From NCBI GenBank assembly GCA_002424575.1, contig DIKN01000016.1, positions 1 to 31,711 on the forward strand: 31,711 bases of DNA. The letters run 5' to 3'. Each line of letters begins with the position of its first letter. Within the stretch, counting starts at the first letter, position 1. Below the pieces are notes generated by a model. It was given only the letters and a program-made list of their open reading frames with translations. It ran no database searches and had not been told where the DNA came from. This DNA comes from Acholeplasmataceae bacterium UBA5617 (GTDB lineage: Bacteria; Bacillota_I; Bacilli_A; Acholeplasmatales; Acholeplasmataceae). Position numbers and translations under genes: made by a program. Shown one piece after another: positions 23,841-31,711 of the stretch.

Positions 23841-24944
23841 TCATGGTGTGCGTGGTGTGATCATAGGTACTGCTTGCTGATTATTTGATGGCATATTTCC
23901 AAATACATAAGGCCATCCCTGTTCATTCCACAATATGCGATCAACCATTAAACTGCGTCGTGGTGAATTCCCGAAATTCGCGGCTTCACTGACGTCAAAT
24001 GCATGATACAAAATCCATTCTTGACCCTCATCATCTTGTATGATTGAATTATGCCCAGGTCCTTTAAAATATCCGCTTCCGATCAAGACTTGAAAGCCAC
24101 GATACGTTCCAAGCATGCTGCGCATATCATGATCAATATAAGGTCCCATCGGTGATGTTGATCGTCCAACTCTCACATTATATGTGCTCTGATGGCCGTC
24201 ACAACATGTTCCTGAGGATAAAAACATATAATAATACGATCCTTTTTTATAGATAAATGGCGCTTCATAGGTTGCTGCATTCCATGATGTCGATGTATCA
24301 AGACCAGCCAGTAAAATTTTGGTGTTTTTAGCATGATCTCCATCTTTTAATGCTAAACCATCAGCCGTCAATTCGACACCGTAAATACCTCGAAATGAAC
24401 CCCAAATCATGTAAACCTTCCCCTCAGCCACAAAAACCGTGGGGTCAATGGAATTATTGACCTCGATTTGGAGAGAGCGGAGGATTGGCCCTTGATCGGT
24501 CCACGGGCCAAGGGGGTGGTTTGCTGTTGCTACGCCGATACCTGGATTGGGGTCACCCCAGGTTGATAATGAATAATACAGATTGAAGGTGTCCCCAATT
24601 TTGACGATATCTGGTGCCCAAAGTCCTGCGTTGAGTGTTCCCCATGTGGGTCGTGTTTGAAGCGTAAATGCACTCGTTTCATAGACCCACGTGACAAGAT
24701 CTTCAGACGATAAAATTGGAATATGTTTTACGCCGTATTGATCGCCCCATTGGCCATAATCTTGCGTTCCAAAAGCGTAATAGATACCATCATGTCGAAT
24801 GACAGATGGGTCTGCAAAAACGGGTTCGTACACAGGATTGAGATATGTTTTTGTCTCAACAGGGGTTTCTGTTGGTTCGTTTTGACAGCTTATCAACATA
24901 GAGACTGCCAAAACCAATAGGATCAATGCGTAAAGTTTTTTCAT
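23841..24944 (-). CDS. Surface GH43 arabinanase-like lipoprotein
   Basis: The 367-aa protein has signal peptide and lipobox SMLISC (Cys20), then a single GH43 domain. Catalytic pattern: Asp in PVFADPSVIRHDG (about 46), Asp in NSIDPTVFV (about 167) and Glu in TYEAPFIYKKG (about 228). KGPGHNSIIQDDEGQEWILYH and RSLMVDRILWNEQGWP match the C-terminal part of endo-1,5-alpha-L-arabinanases such as Bacillus AbnA. It should cut polymer at the cell surface to fragments for the ABC importer. The ATG at 24944 has AAGGAG 4-5 nt upstream. It lies 9 nt after the carbohydrate-binding lipoprotein. Activity on another polymer such as galactan is possible. Confidence 0.86.
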   Translation of the reverse strand: MKKLYALILLVLAVSMLISCQNEPTETPVETKTYLNPVYEPVFADPSVIRHDGIYYAFGTQDYGQWGDQYGVKHIPILSSEDLVTWVYETSAFTLQTRPTWGTLNAGLWAPDIVKIGDTFNLYYSLSTWGDPNPGIGVATANHPLGPWTDQGPILRSLQIEVNNSIDPTVFVAEGKVYMIWGSFRGIYGVELTADGLALKDGDHAKNTKILLAGLDTSTSWNAATYEAPFIYKKGSYYYMFLSSGTCCDGHQSTYNVRVGRSTSPMGPYIDHDMRSMLGTYRGFQVLIGSGYFKGPGHNSIIQDDEGQEWILYHAFDVSEAANFGNSPRRSLMVDRILWNEQGWPYVFGNMPSNNQQAVPMITPRTP

Positions 24945-24953
24945 ACATACTCC

Positions 24954-26912
24954 TTATGCTTGTGGTGGATTTAATGTAATATCGTTGACTCTAAAGTAAT
25001 CAATCGTGACAACATGTGCTAAATTCTTCGCCGCTCCATCACCAAACATAACCACGAATTTTGCATCTTTGGTTGCTGTATCTGCGGTGATCGTCACGGT
25101 ATATGTCAAGACAGCATATTCACCAGCAACCAATACGATTTCTGTATTAGCACCAGTTGCAATACCCGCATATCCTTTTGCACGGTCTTCAATCCAAACA
25201 CGGATTGTACGAGAGATTGAACTCTTAATTCTAACTTCGACTTGATAGGTATGACCCGCAACAAGTTCACTACCTGTTGATTGATATAATTGGTTATTCC
25301 ATGGATCTTGACCCAATTGGTTTTCAACAAAAGTCACAACCATTTCACCAGCACCATTGACAGCACCTGTGATGTTATCTAATACCCAGGGTTCATGGGT
25401 AGTATCGAATTCTTGGTTGAATGGGCTATACTTGTAGACTTGGAATTCATCAACGGTGACTGTGATGTTGTTTTGTTGCAAACCATCACCATTACCGAGT
25501 AATAAACCAATCTTAGCATCCGTATAATCCTTATCGGCTGTGAAATGAATTTCATAAGTTGTCCAGTCGGTTCCTACAACTGCTTGAATAAGGGTTGGAG
25601 CGATTTGGGCAAATCCACTTGCTGGATGAACCACTTCAACATCAACTTTACGTTCTTGTGAAGCTTTTAAAACAATACGCACAACATACGATTCGCCTTC
25701 TCTAAAGACAGATGTTGCTTGTTGTAATTGAATATGCCATGATGCAGAAGATACGTTAGTGACTAAAATCGAAACTGTACCATTACCATTATCGGTAAAT
25801 GTTGCAGCACCTGTACCCACGGTTTGGATAACGTCTTGTGTCCATCCGGTAAAGCCATTGTTAAAGCTTCCGTTAATAGCTTGATATTCAAAATCTTTGG
25901 CTAACGTGAAACTGATACGTCTTGTAGCAAACGCAACACTACCATTTGAAAGTTCAACCACATAGGTTAAATAGTAGGTGGATGCGACCATCACGGATTG
26001 TGGGACTACACCAAGAACAGTGACATCATTAAGCGATGCACCAGTCACTGATACACCCGCTAATGGATCAAAGTTCGAGAAATCACCTGATACAGCTTGG
26101 ACGTCTCCAAGACCAGAGAATGTCACCGATGTTGCCTTGGTTACTTCTTCAATATTGATCGATTTAATGTTTACAACATGAGGATTGCCATCCACTTTAT
26201 CTTGTTCAAGTTGATTACCAAGATATACAACCACTTTGATGTTATCATAATTCTCACTTGATGTGAAATACATGGTGTAGGTTGTCATCGCATCATCGAG
26301 TGCAATCGGCATAAATCCAGGATTTAACATCGCGAAACCATTATTGGGATCTTCATATCCAACCGAAATAGAACGTGCATCGGGTGATGAAGCTTCAACT
26401 GTTAACTTATATGTCTTGTTCGCTTTGAAGACAACATTCATCTGATAAAGTTGAACAGCCCACCATGATGTTCCTGCATTTTGAATGGTTACTGCTGCAC
26501 CAGCTGCGGTGTAAGCTACGGTTGCTGCTCCACCTGGTTTATCGAGTGTCCATCCGACTGCTCCTAATTCAAAGTTACCATTAGCAACATTGTGACCGAC
26601 TAAAACAGAAAAGTTCTTTTGTTTTTGTTCAGTGACACCTGTTGAATTGGCAACTTCATACTTGACGGTATATCCACCGGCTAAGTGTGTGGTGAATCCG
26701 CCATCATCAACGATTTGGATATCATCGGTGATGTTGCCATCAATCGAGTCTGTTGCTGTGATTCCAGCAAGAAGGTCGACTGCATCACCACGTGTGATGA
26801 CTTGATCTTCAAGACCCGTCCATGTGATCACACCTTTGGCAGGTGCGTTGTCACATGCAACCAGTGCAATACCCACAAACAGTACAACGAATAAAGCTAG
26901 TATTTTTCTCAT
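24954..26912 (-). CDS. Surface lipoprotein with three carbohydrate-binding modules
   Basis: The 652-aa protein has signal peptide and lipobox ALVAC (Cys20). Domains in order: a DUF5011-like Ig domain (about 28-105; ITATDSIDGNITDDIQIVDD), a CBM4_9-like module (about 106-255), an Ig-like domain (about 262-337), a second module (about 343-493) and a third (about 497-645). The three modules share N/F-x-GF/GWT starts, a W-x-x-QLYQ or W-x-IQLQQ block, FKANKTYKL/FREGESYVV strands and a VVYLGN/GLLLGNG block. No catalytic residues are seen. It probably holds the polysaccharide on the cell surface next to the arabinanase, as SusE/SusF-like proteins do in Bacteroidetes (analogy only). It is the first operon gene, with AAGGGAG before ATG and a LacI-type operator upstream. 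Confidence 0.85.
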   Translation of the reverse strand: MRKILALFVVLFVGIALVACDNAPAKGVITWTGLEDQVITRGDAVDLLAGITATDSIDGNITDDIQIVDDGGFTTHLAGGYTVKYEVANSTGVTEQKQKNFSVLVGHNVANGNFELGAVGWTLDKPGGAATVAYTAAGAAVTIQNAGTSWWAVQLYQMNVVFKANKTYKLTVEASSPDARSISVGYEDPNNGFAMLNPGFMPIALDDAMTTYTMYFTSSENYDNIKVVVYLGNQLEQDKVDGNPHVVNIKSINIEEVTKATSVTFSGLGDVQAVSGDFSNFDPLAGVSVTGASLNDVTVLGVVPQSVMVASTYYLTYVVELSNGSVAFATRRISFTLAKDFEYQAINGSFNNGFTGWTQDVIQTVGTGAATFTDNGNGTVSILVTNVSSASWHIQLQQATSVFREGESYVVRIVLKASQERKVDVEVVHPASGFAQIAPTLIQAVVGTDWTTYEIHFTADKDYTDAKIGLLLGNGDGLQQNNITVTVDEFQVYKYSPFNQEFDTTHEPWVLDNITGAVNGAGEMVVTFVENQLGQDPWNNQLYQSTGSELVAGHTYQVEVRIKSSISRTIRVWIEDRAKGYAGIATGANTEIVLVAGEYAVLTYTVTITADTATKDAKFVVMFGDGAAKNLAHVVTIDYFRVNDITLNPPQA

Positions 26913-26958
26913 ATTTACTCCCTTTCTTATCTAACATAGCGCCTGCTATGAAATTTAC

Positions 26959-26974
26959 ATTATCGTTAATGTTA
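26959..26974. promoter_or_regulatory. LacI-family operator of the glycan operon
   Basis: ACATTATCGTTAATGT is a 16-bp palindrome with a CG centre (14 of 16 positions symmetric). It overlaps the -10 box of the operon promoter. The same core, ATTAACGTTAAT, occurs before the adjacent LacI-family gene at 28038-28053, so both are very likely bound by that repressor. Confidence 0.8.
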
Positions 26975-26989
26975 AATGCTTAATGAACA
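26961..26989 (-). promoter_or_regulatory. Promoter of the glycan-use operon
   Basis: On the minus strand TTCATT (26989-26984), a 17-nt spacer and GATAAT (26966-26961) are found, with the operator covering the -10. The -35 box is weak, as for a tightly controlled operon. Confidence 0.55.
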
Positions 26990-27006
26990 CGGTAAACCGC
27001 ATTCAT
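26987..27006. repeat. Imperfect 20-bp palindrome upstream of the operon promoter
   Basis: GAACACGGTAAACCGCATTC is symmetric in 16 of 20 positions around CGGTAAACCG. It lies just before the -35 box and 9 nt after the lacI-type gene. There is no T-run, so it is more likely a second protein site than a terminator. Confidence 0.45.
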
Positions 27007-27014
27007 CGATGCTT

Positions 27015-28010
27015 TTATGCTGTTTTTCTAATAACTATTTTGGCTTCGTTCACCAATTTAACAAGAGGTGAATCAAAATTACTCATCCGTTTTTTGAGAG
27101 TTTGAATGGTTTTATGCGTCAACTCTTCTTTATGCGTCTCAATGGTTGTCAATTCAACAGGTACCCTTAATCGCTCTTCGATATTATCATATCCTGCAAC
27201 TGCAATATCACCGGGAACTTGATACCCTCTCTGATGAAGAATCGTGATCACGTCATAGGCCATGGTATCATTGAAACAGAAGATTGCAGTCACTTTTTGT
27301 TCAAGTAAATCATCGATCGGTTTGATAAGATTCAAGTCGTAATGCTTAAGAAATTTAGACCTTGAAACAGGCATAGAAATACCTTGTTCATCCAAGTAAG
27401 TCCTTAATCCTTCCAAACGCTTAAGCGAACACAAGATATCCTGAGGGGCACCGATATATCCAATGTTTTTATGGCCTTGTTGAACCAATCTTCGACCAAT
27501 TTCATATCCACCTTGAAAATCATTGGTGTAGATAGAATCTATACCGATGTCATCACCTTCGCGTCCTAAAATGACGAGTGGAATACGATTGATATGAATC
27601 GCCTTGACGACATCAGGTGTCGGTTTTAGGAAGGTGATGATCCCATCAATTCTTCTTGAAACCATCTTTTGAAAACTTTCCAAATCAAATTGTGCATTTT
27701 CACCCGATGAGGTAAAAATCATAATATCATAATCATCTTTCTTAAGTTCATTGTGAATGAGTTCTGTCATGATCATGTAGTACGGATTGGATAGGTTATC
27801 AAACATAATTCCGATCGTCTTTGTAAAGCCGCTGCGAAGACTCGAGGCAACGACATCAGGTATATACCCCATGTCGACAGCTAATTTTTGAACATACTCC
27901 CGTGTGCCAATCGAAATATCGGATTTATTTTTCAGTGCTCGAGAAACCGTATTGATGGTTAGACCCGATTTTTCGGCGATGTCCTTGAGTAGCACACGTT
28001 TATCAGCCAC
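27015..28010 (-). CDS. LacI-family transcriptional repressor of the glycan locus
   Basis: The 331-aa protein has the LacI helix-turn-helix (residues 6-55; LLKDIAEKSGLTINTVSRAL) with the hinge helix VVASSLRSG, then a periplasmic-binding-protein-like sensor (about 60-331; IGIMFDNLSNPYY, IPLVILGREGD, AIFCFNDTMAYDV, IAVAGYDN). The start is GTG 28010 with AGGAGG 10 nt upstream; no ATG is nearer. It lies just upstream of the glycan operon on the same strand, with its own strong promoter. Matching palindromes in both control regions indicate autorepression and repression of the operon, relieved by a sugar fragment. The inducer is unknown. Confidence 0.92.
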   Translation of the reverse strand: MADKRVLLKDIAEKSGLTINTVSRALKNKSDISIGTREYVQKLAVDMGYIPDVVASSLRSGFTKTIGIMFDNLSNPYYMIMTELIHNELKKDDYDIMIFTSSGENAQFDLESFQKMVSRRIDGIITFLKPTPDVVKAIHINRIPLVILGREGDDIGIDSIYTNDFQGGYEIGRRLVQQGHKNIGYIGAPQDILCSLKRLEGLRTYLDEQGISMPVSRSKFLKHYDLNLIKPIDDLLEQKVTAIFCFNDTMAYDVITILHQRGYQVPGDIAVAGYDNIEERLRVPVELTTIETHKEELTHKTIQTLKKRMSNFDSPLVKLVNEAKIVIRKTA

Positions 28011-28025
28011 GATGTTTTATCCTCC

Positions 28026-28039
28026 TGTAAGCGTTTTAC
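28026..28039 (-). promoter_or_regulatory. CcpA cre-like site
   Basis: TGTAAGCGTTTTAC on the plus strand matches the cre consensus TGWAARCGYTWNCW in all but one position. It lies between the -10 box and the ribosome site of the LacI-family gene and touches the operator, a place where CcpA could block the polymerase. No CcpA gene is in the window. Confidence 0.5.
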
Positions 28040-28053
28040 ATTAACGTTAATTT
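28038..28053. promoter_or_regulatory. LacI-family operator (autoregulation)
   Basis: ACATTAACGTTAATTT contains the perfect 12-bp palindrome ATTAACGTTAAT and matches 13 of 16 positions of the operator at 26959-26974. It lies just downstream of the -10 box of the repressor gene, at the predicted transcription start. Confidence 0.78.
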
Positions 28054-28054
28054 A

Positions 28055-28084
28055 AGTATACAAGAAACCGATCGACGATGTCAA
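28055..28084 (-). promoter_or_regulatory. Promoter of the LacI-family gene
   Basis: On the minus strand perfect TTGACA (28084-28079), an 18-nt spacer and TATACT (28060-28055) form a strong sigma-A promoter. Confidence 0.82.
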
Positions 28085-28188
28085 GCGTTTGTATATATTT
28101 ATGTTGCGAATCTATCTAAATGTAGATAACTTTCATCATCGATCATGGGTCTGCATTAACACCTTTTCAAAAACGATTAAAAGCGTGG

Positions 28189-28194
28189 TAAAAT
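28189..28194 (+). promoter_or_regulatory. Extended -10 promoter of the OppA-like lipoprotein
   Basis: TGG-TAAAAT (TG at 28186-28187, -10 box at 28189-28194) is an extended -10 element 32 nt before the start codon. The -35 region (TCAAAA) is poor. Confidence 0.5.
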
Positions 28195-28225
28195 AGAGAC
28201 AAATATCTTTATCGGGGGTATATTG

Positions 28226-31033
28226 ATGAATCAGGTACGGAATAAGTTAAAGACTTTAATCATGCTGACTCTATGTCTCCTTCTTTTTGGCTGTATTCGT
28301 GATAATCCAATCCTCTCAATAGAAATCGATGCATCCACAATTCCTCAAGATGTCTTGATATCCGAGTTAATTCTTGAAGATATTGACCTTATCATGACGT
28401 TCAAAAACGGTGAAATCAAAACCATTTCACTTGAACGGGGTATGATTTCATCTACCGATCTTCAAAAGTTGTCAACCGCTGGTCATCATACTATCACCGT
28501 CACCTATCAGTCTTTAACCACGACTTTTTCCATCAGACTCACATCACTGCCTATCTATCAACTCGCCAATGGGTTATATGACTTAAGCAAACTTCCTGAT
28601 GAGGAAAAAGCTGCCTTGATCACTGCAATGGAAGGGTATTTGATGGAAACGATGTATGGGGGTATCCCACTTTATTCCTATGCACAAAAAGTGATCTTTT
28701 CACCTCGTGTCGATTTACGATACAATCACTATCATCACACCTTAGGTTTTTCACTTGCTGATACAACACTTAGCCAAGATGATTCGTCTTCTCTCTTCTA
28801 TCCTGGTGTTTATGGGATATCTGATCACTATACCTTTAGACAAGCCATCGCCTATGAACCCCCAACACTTCATCCATCCCTTGGACATGATGAAGCCACC
28901 AATCAAATGCTTGAGTATTTATCAGGAACACTCTATCAAAAGGTATATAACGAGACCGATCAAGGATACTCAATTATTCCTTCACTCGCTCTTGGTGAAC
29001 CAAATGCCCTCGATGGAACCATGATCCATGAACAATTGTATGCAACGACATGGACGATAACCCTGAAAAATAACCTGAAGTGGTCGATTCCTGAAGGTGT
29101 AAGTGTCAATGATGATGATATTACCGCAGAAGATTTCGTATGGACATTCAAGCAAGCCATCATCAAGGGATGGCCACTCGCTACCTCAGGTGTTTATTCT
29201 TTACGAAATATGGGTCTCTATCAGCTTGATCAATATGATAAGGGAACTCGATCAATTGATGAAATAGGTATCACATCAATCTCAAATCTCACCCTCCAAT
29301 TTCGTTTTACGACTGCAAAATCTAAAAATGAACTCTTATCATACCTCTCACAACCCTCCTATTCTCCTGTTCATCGTGAAATGTTTGAGGACTTGAATCT
29401 TGATTATGGAACATCCTTAGTCACCACACCTTCTGCTGGACGTTTTTTCCTTGAAGAATGGGTTGGAAGTGATCGTCTTGTCTTTCAAGCTAATCCTCAT
29501 CACCCCTTTTATGATGCCTTATCCTTGACAGGTTTCCATGTTCGAATCATCAAGAATCTTCAAACCATCTATGAAACATTCCTTTTAGGGGAACTCGATA
29601 TGGCTTATGTGCCATGGGATAAACTCAATGATCATCCGCTTGGTGAACATGTTATACTTCAGCCCTCACCTTATGTATGGAGACTAGGTATTAATTCATT
29701 GGGCACATTAGAAGCACGCGATGCTTATGTCCAAAAATACCCTGAACTTAAGGTCACAAATCCTTATCGTCCCGAACCCATTTTGATGTATCCATCCATG
29801 AGACAGGCGCTTTATTATGCGATTGATCGCACGCAAATGACCGGTGATGGATCCCTTGAATTTCAACCAGAAGGCATGTTGTTATCTTCAAGTTTTTTCA
29901 TCAGTCCCTTTTCATCTATGGCTTATCGAAGTCATGAACAAGCCACTTTCTTAGCCAATCAATACATGAAATCAAACTTTGGGTTTGATCCGATATTGGC
30001 CACCTCTCTTTTTAAAGATGCTGTTGAACAAGCCATTGAAGACGGTTATTATGCTCAAGGAACGAGCGATCATAATACCGTCATTACGATCTATCTTTCG
30101 TATCAATCAGGCACAAATACACGAATCGTGGCGATGATGCAACATCTTGAGGAAATGGTTGAAAGCTATCTTAAAGATGATGAACGTCACGTCAACATCG
30201 ATATCGTCCTTCAAGATATCGCATTCCCATCTTCAAGTATCACGATACAGTTTGGATCTTATGATCTTTGGCTTGGTGCCATCCGTGGTGATCAACTCGA
30301 TTTACCCTCCTACATGAAAACATTCATGGATGATTCCTTTATTTCATCACCCCTGAATTTAGGTGTTGATACGTCATCGCCTACAATCGATGTGACATAT
30401 CATCATGAAGGTCAACTCCTCTATGAGACCTGGAGTTATAATGCACTTGTTCATGCATTGCAAGGTCCTCTCTACATCAAAGATGGCACTGTTCAAGAAA
30501 CCTTTGAAAGTGTTGATGATTTAATCCTTGCACTATACACGAGAGAAGGCAAAGGAACAGACTATCAAAAAATAGAACGTAAAGATATATTAGAAACTTA
30601 TAAAGCGGAAACCTCTTTGGTGCTTGCTCATGCCCTTAAGGTTGATCAAATTCAAGGGTTCATCGTCACATCAGGTCTTGATGATGCGTTTTTGATTGTG
30701 ACTAAAAAGGATGATCTTTATCAACTTTATGAACGTTTACCGATCTATCAAGATCGCAACCAAGCAATCACCGCGTATTGCCAAGAAATCTATAGCTTCT
30801 ATACCTTTATCAGTGCAACCCCGATTTTGACTGATGAAGAACTGATGAATAATGCTTATCTTTCACAGTACTATGATTATCAGACCATCCATCAGATTGC
30901 TTCCCATTATGGATTACCTATTACTCGTGTGAAAGTCTACGCTACACTATGGGCTTCTGGAGATCAATCATGGAGTGATGTCTTCATTATGTTTGAAATG
31001 GATGGCTATTTTATCCCAATTGATTGGTTATAA
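28226..31033 (+). CDS. Large OppA-type (family 5) binding lipoprotein with N-terminal Ig-like domain
   Basis: A 935-aa protein starts at ATG 28226 (GGGGGT 7 nt upstream; the TTG one codon before is less likely). The signal peptide ends in lipobox LLFGC (Cys23). Residues about 30-108 form an Ig-like domain like those in the lipoprotein at 10112-12157. From about 205 a family 5 substrate-binding domain follows (YEPPTLHPSLGHDEATNQ, WTITLKNNLKWSIPEG, ITAEDFVWTFKQAI, TPSAGRFFLEEWVGSDRLVF, MRQALYYAIDRTQM), the usual peptide/nickel/oligosaccharide binder. The C-terminal 130 residues are extra and unassigned. It is far longer than OppA (about 540 aa). No opp permease or ATPase genes are adjacent, so it is an orphan binder. 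It is divergent from the LacI gene; co-regulation is possible but no operator is seen on its side. Confidence 0.86.
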   Translation: MNQVRNKLKTLIMLTLCLLLFGCIRDNPILSIEIDASTIPQDVLISELILEDIDLIMTFKNGEIKTISLERGMISSTDLQKLSTAGHHTITVTYQSLTTTFSIRLTSLPIYQLANGLYDLSKLPDEEKAALITAMEGYLMETMYGGIPLYSYAQKVIFSPRVDLRYNHYHHTLGFSLADTTLSQDDSSSLFYPGVYGISDHYTFRQAIAYEPPTLHPSLGHDEATNQMLEYLSGTLYQKVYNETDQGYSIIPSLALGEPNALDGTMIHEQLYATTWTITLKNNLKWSIPEGVSVNDDDITAEDFVWTFKQAIIKGWPLATSGVYSLRNMGLYQLDQYDKGTRSIDEIGITSISNLTLQFRFTTAKSKNELLSYLSQPSYSPVHREMFEDLNLDYGTSLVTTPSAGRFFLEEWVGSDRLVFQANPHHPFYDALSLTGFHVRIIKNLQTIYETFLLGELDMAYVPWDKLNDHPLGEHVILQPSPYVWRLGINSLGTLEARDAYVQKYPELKVTNPYRPEPILMYPSMRQALYYAIDRTQMTGDGSLEFQPEGMLLSSSFFISPFSSMAYRSHEQATFLANQYMKSNFGFDPILATSLFKDAVEQAIEDGYYAQGTSDHNTVITIYLSYQSGTNTRIVAMMQHLEEMVESYLKDDERHVNIDIVLQDIAFPSSSITIQFGSYDLWLGAIRGDQLDLPSYMKTFMDDSFISSPLNLGVDTSSPTIDVTYHHEGQLLYETWSYNALVHALQGPLYIKDGTVQETFESVDDLILALYTREGKGTDYQKIERKDILETYKAETSLVLAHALKVDQIQGFIVTSGLDDAFLIVTKKDDLYQLYERLPIYQDRNQAITAYCQEIYSFYTFISATPILTDEELMNNAYLSQYYDYQTIHQIASHYGLPITRVKVYATLWASGDQSWSDVFIMFEMDGYFIPIDWL

Positions 31034-31057
31034 CATGGCTATAATTTGAATCCACAT

Positions 31058-31099
31058 AAAAAAGTGCAACCACCAGATGATGCGTGATTGCACTTTTTT
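31058..31099. terminator. Bidirectional rho-independent terminator
   Basis: AAAAAAGTGCAA and TTGCACTTTTTT form a perfect 12-bp stem around an 18-nt loop, with T-runs in both directions. It serves the plus-strand lipoprotein gene and the convergent minus-strand membrane gene. Confidence 0.92.
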
Positions 31100-31117
31100 G
31101 TTCAATGTTTAAGGTGT

Positions 31118-31600
31118 CTATGACATGGTTTGAATAATAAAATAAATAAAATTAAAAGAAAGCATGATGTAGGTGATCGTATGCAACACGAGATTCAATA
31201 AAAGTTCATGTTTCTTATACCAAGACCATTTTTCTGAGAAGTAAACAGGAATAATCAACAAAAGATGGATACCAAAGATCAATTCGGGAATAAAACCGTT
31301 GGTTCTTTCTTTTGGATAAATGTAACGTGCAACCATGAACAGCGTCATATAGTCTGTCATGATCCAAAAAATAAGATGGTTTTTGATCCAGTTGACATTT
31401 TGATTGATCGAAAATCCCCATTTCTTGTAGAAACGATGAGTCAATCCAAACAAAAGTATTGCGATACTAAGTCCATATAGAATCATCCATACATAGGATC
31501 CTCTTAACAACATAAAGATCAACGCAATATTGCTTAAGATCATCAGTAAAAGAAAAATCGCAATGATGCCTGAATAGAACCAATCCTTCCTGTTCATCAT
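31118..31600 (-). CDS. Five-span membrane protein of unknown function
   Basis: The start is set at ATG 31600 (MMNRKDWFYS), with GAAGGTG 4-5 nt upstream; a longer frame to 31705 has no ribosome site and would cover a TATAAT box. The 160-aa protein has about five hydrophobic helices (about 9-30, 35-55, 73-93, 108-122, 134-156). I see no family motif. TATAAT on the minus strand at 31625-31620 is a likely -10 box, without a good -35. It ends at the shared terminator. The bases to the right of 31625 hold no feature I can name. Confidence 0.68.
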   Translation of the reverse strand: MMNRKDWFYSGIIAIFLLLMILSNIALIFMLLRGSYVWMILYGLSIAILLFGLTHRFYKKWGFSINQNVNWIKNHLIFWIMTDYMTLFMVARYIYPKERTNGFIPELIFGIHLLLIIPVYFSEKWSWYKKHELLLNLVLHTITYIMLSFNFIYFIIQTMS

Positions 31601-31711
31601 GACACCTTCTTTCACCTTCATTATACATCCAAGTTGATTAAGCGCATACAACCTGATCAAAGAGATGAAAGATATCCCATATATCCTCTTCGACATTCGA
31701 TGCAATCCATG

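Noticed and set aside
8400..31711. Mycoplasma-type code with TGA as Trp
   Set aside because: TGA ends speD, galK and the cytoplasmic GH43 exactly at expected lengths, and Trp residues are encoded by TGG.
1..31711. CRISPR arrays, tRNA or rRNA genes
   Set aside because: No regularly spaced repeats and no cloverleaf or rRNA segments were seen on reading both strands; a tool scan was not possible.

Overview
The window looks like chromosomal DNA from a low-GC Gram-positive-type bacterium. Shine-Dalgarno sites are strong (AGGAGG type), promoters have sigma-A-like TTGACA/TATAAT boxes, five secreted proteins carry lipobox signal peptides, and one regulatory region has LacI-type operators beside a CcpA cre-like site. 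TGA is used as a normal stop (speD, galK, intracellular GH43) and Trp is TGG, so the code is standard and not that of Mycoplasma. Many Ig-like lipoproteins, small multi-pass membrane proteins and sugar-polymer genes would fit Acholeplasma/Izemoplasma-type free-living Mollicutes or related Firmicutes. That placement is inference.

Region 1 (1-8000, all coding on the minus strand, AT-rich) is an accessory, defence-like island. It holds the N-terminal part of a DUF6577/AbiEi-like winged-helix protein cut by the window edge, and an uncharacterised 222-aa protein coupled to a newly noted 36-aa membrane peptide. It also holds an operon of an SF1 helicase with a winged-helix/GIY-YIG (T5orf172-type) nuclease, a dead IS3-family OrfA, and a broken AbiJ-NTD3-like gene. 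Last is a tightly coupled pair of an NdpA/YejK-like nucleoid protein and a RelA/SpoT-fold nucleotidyltransferase. The last pair and the helicase-nuclease pair are the best candidates for undescribed conflict systems.

Region 2 (8400-16850) is ordinary chromosome: a DEAD-box RNA helicase with a structured leader, a large Ig/OB-type lipoprotein, speD and speE for spermidine synthesis, and two multi-pass membrane proteins.

Region 3 (15344-28084, minus strand) is a polysaccharide-use locus. In order of transcription it runs: LacI-family repressor (own promoter); then an operon of a triple carbohydrate-binding lipoprotein, a surface GH43 arabinanase-like lipoprotein, an ABC sugar binding lipoprotein, two permeases, a cytoplasmic GH2 and a cytoplasmic GH43; then a rho-independent terminator; then galK and galT; then a terminator. 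The model is surface capture and cleavage of an arabinan/galactan-type glycan, oligosaccharide import, intracellular trimming, and galactose entry by the Leloir route. No ABC ATPase and no arabinose genes are present here.

Region 4 (28100-31711) has a plus-strand gene for a large OppA-type binding lipoprotein with an N-terminal Ig-like domain, a bidirectional terminator, and a convergent small membrane protein.
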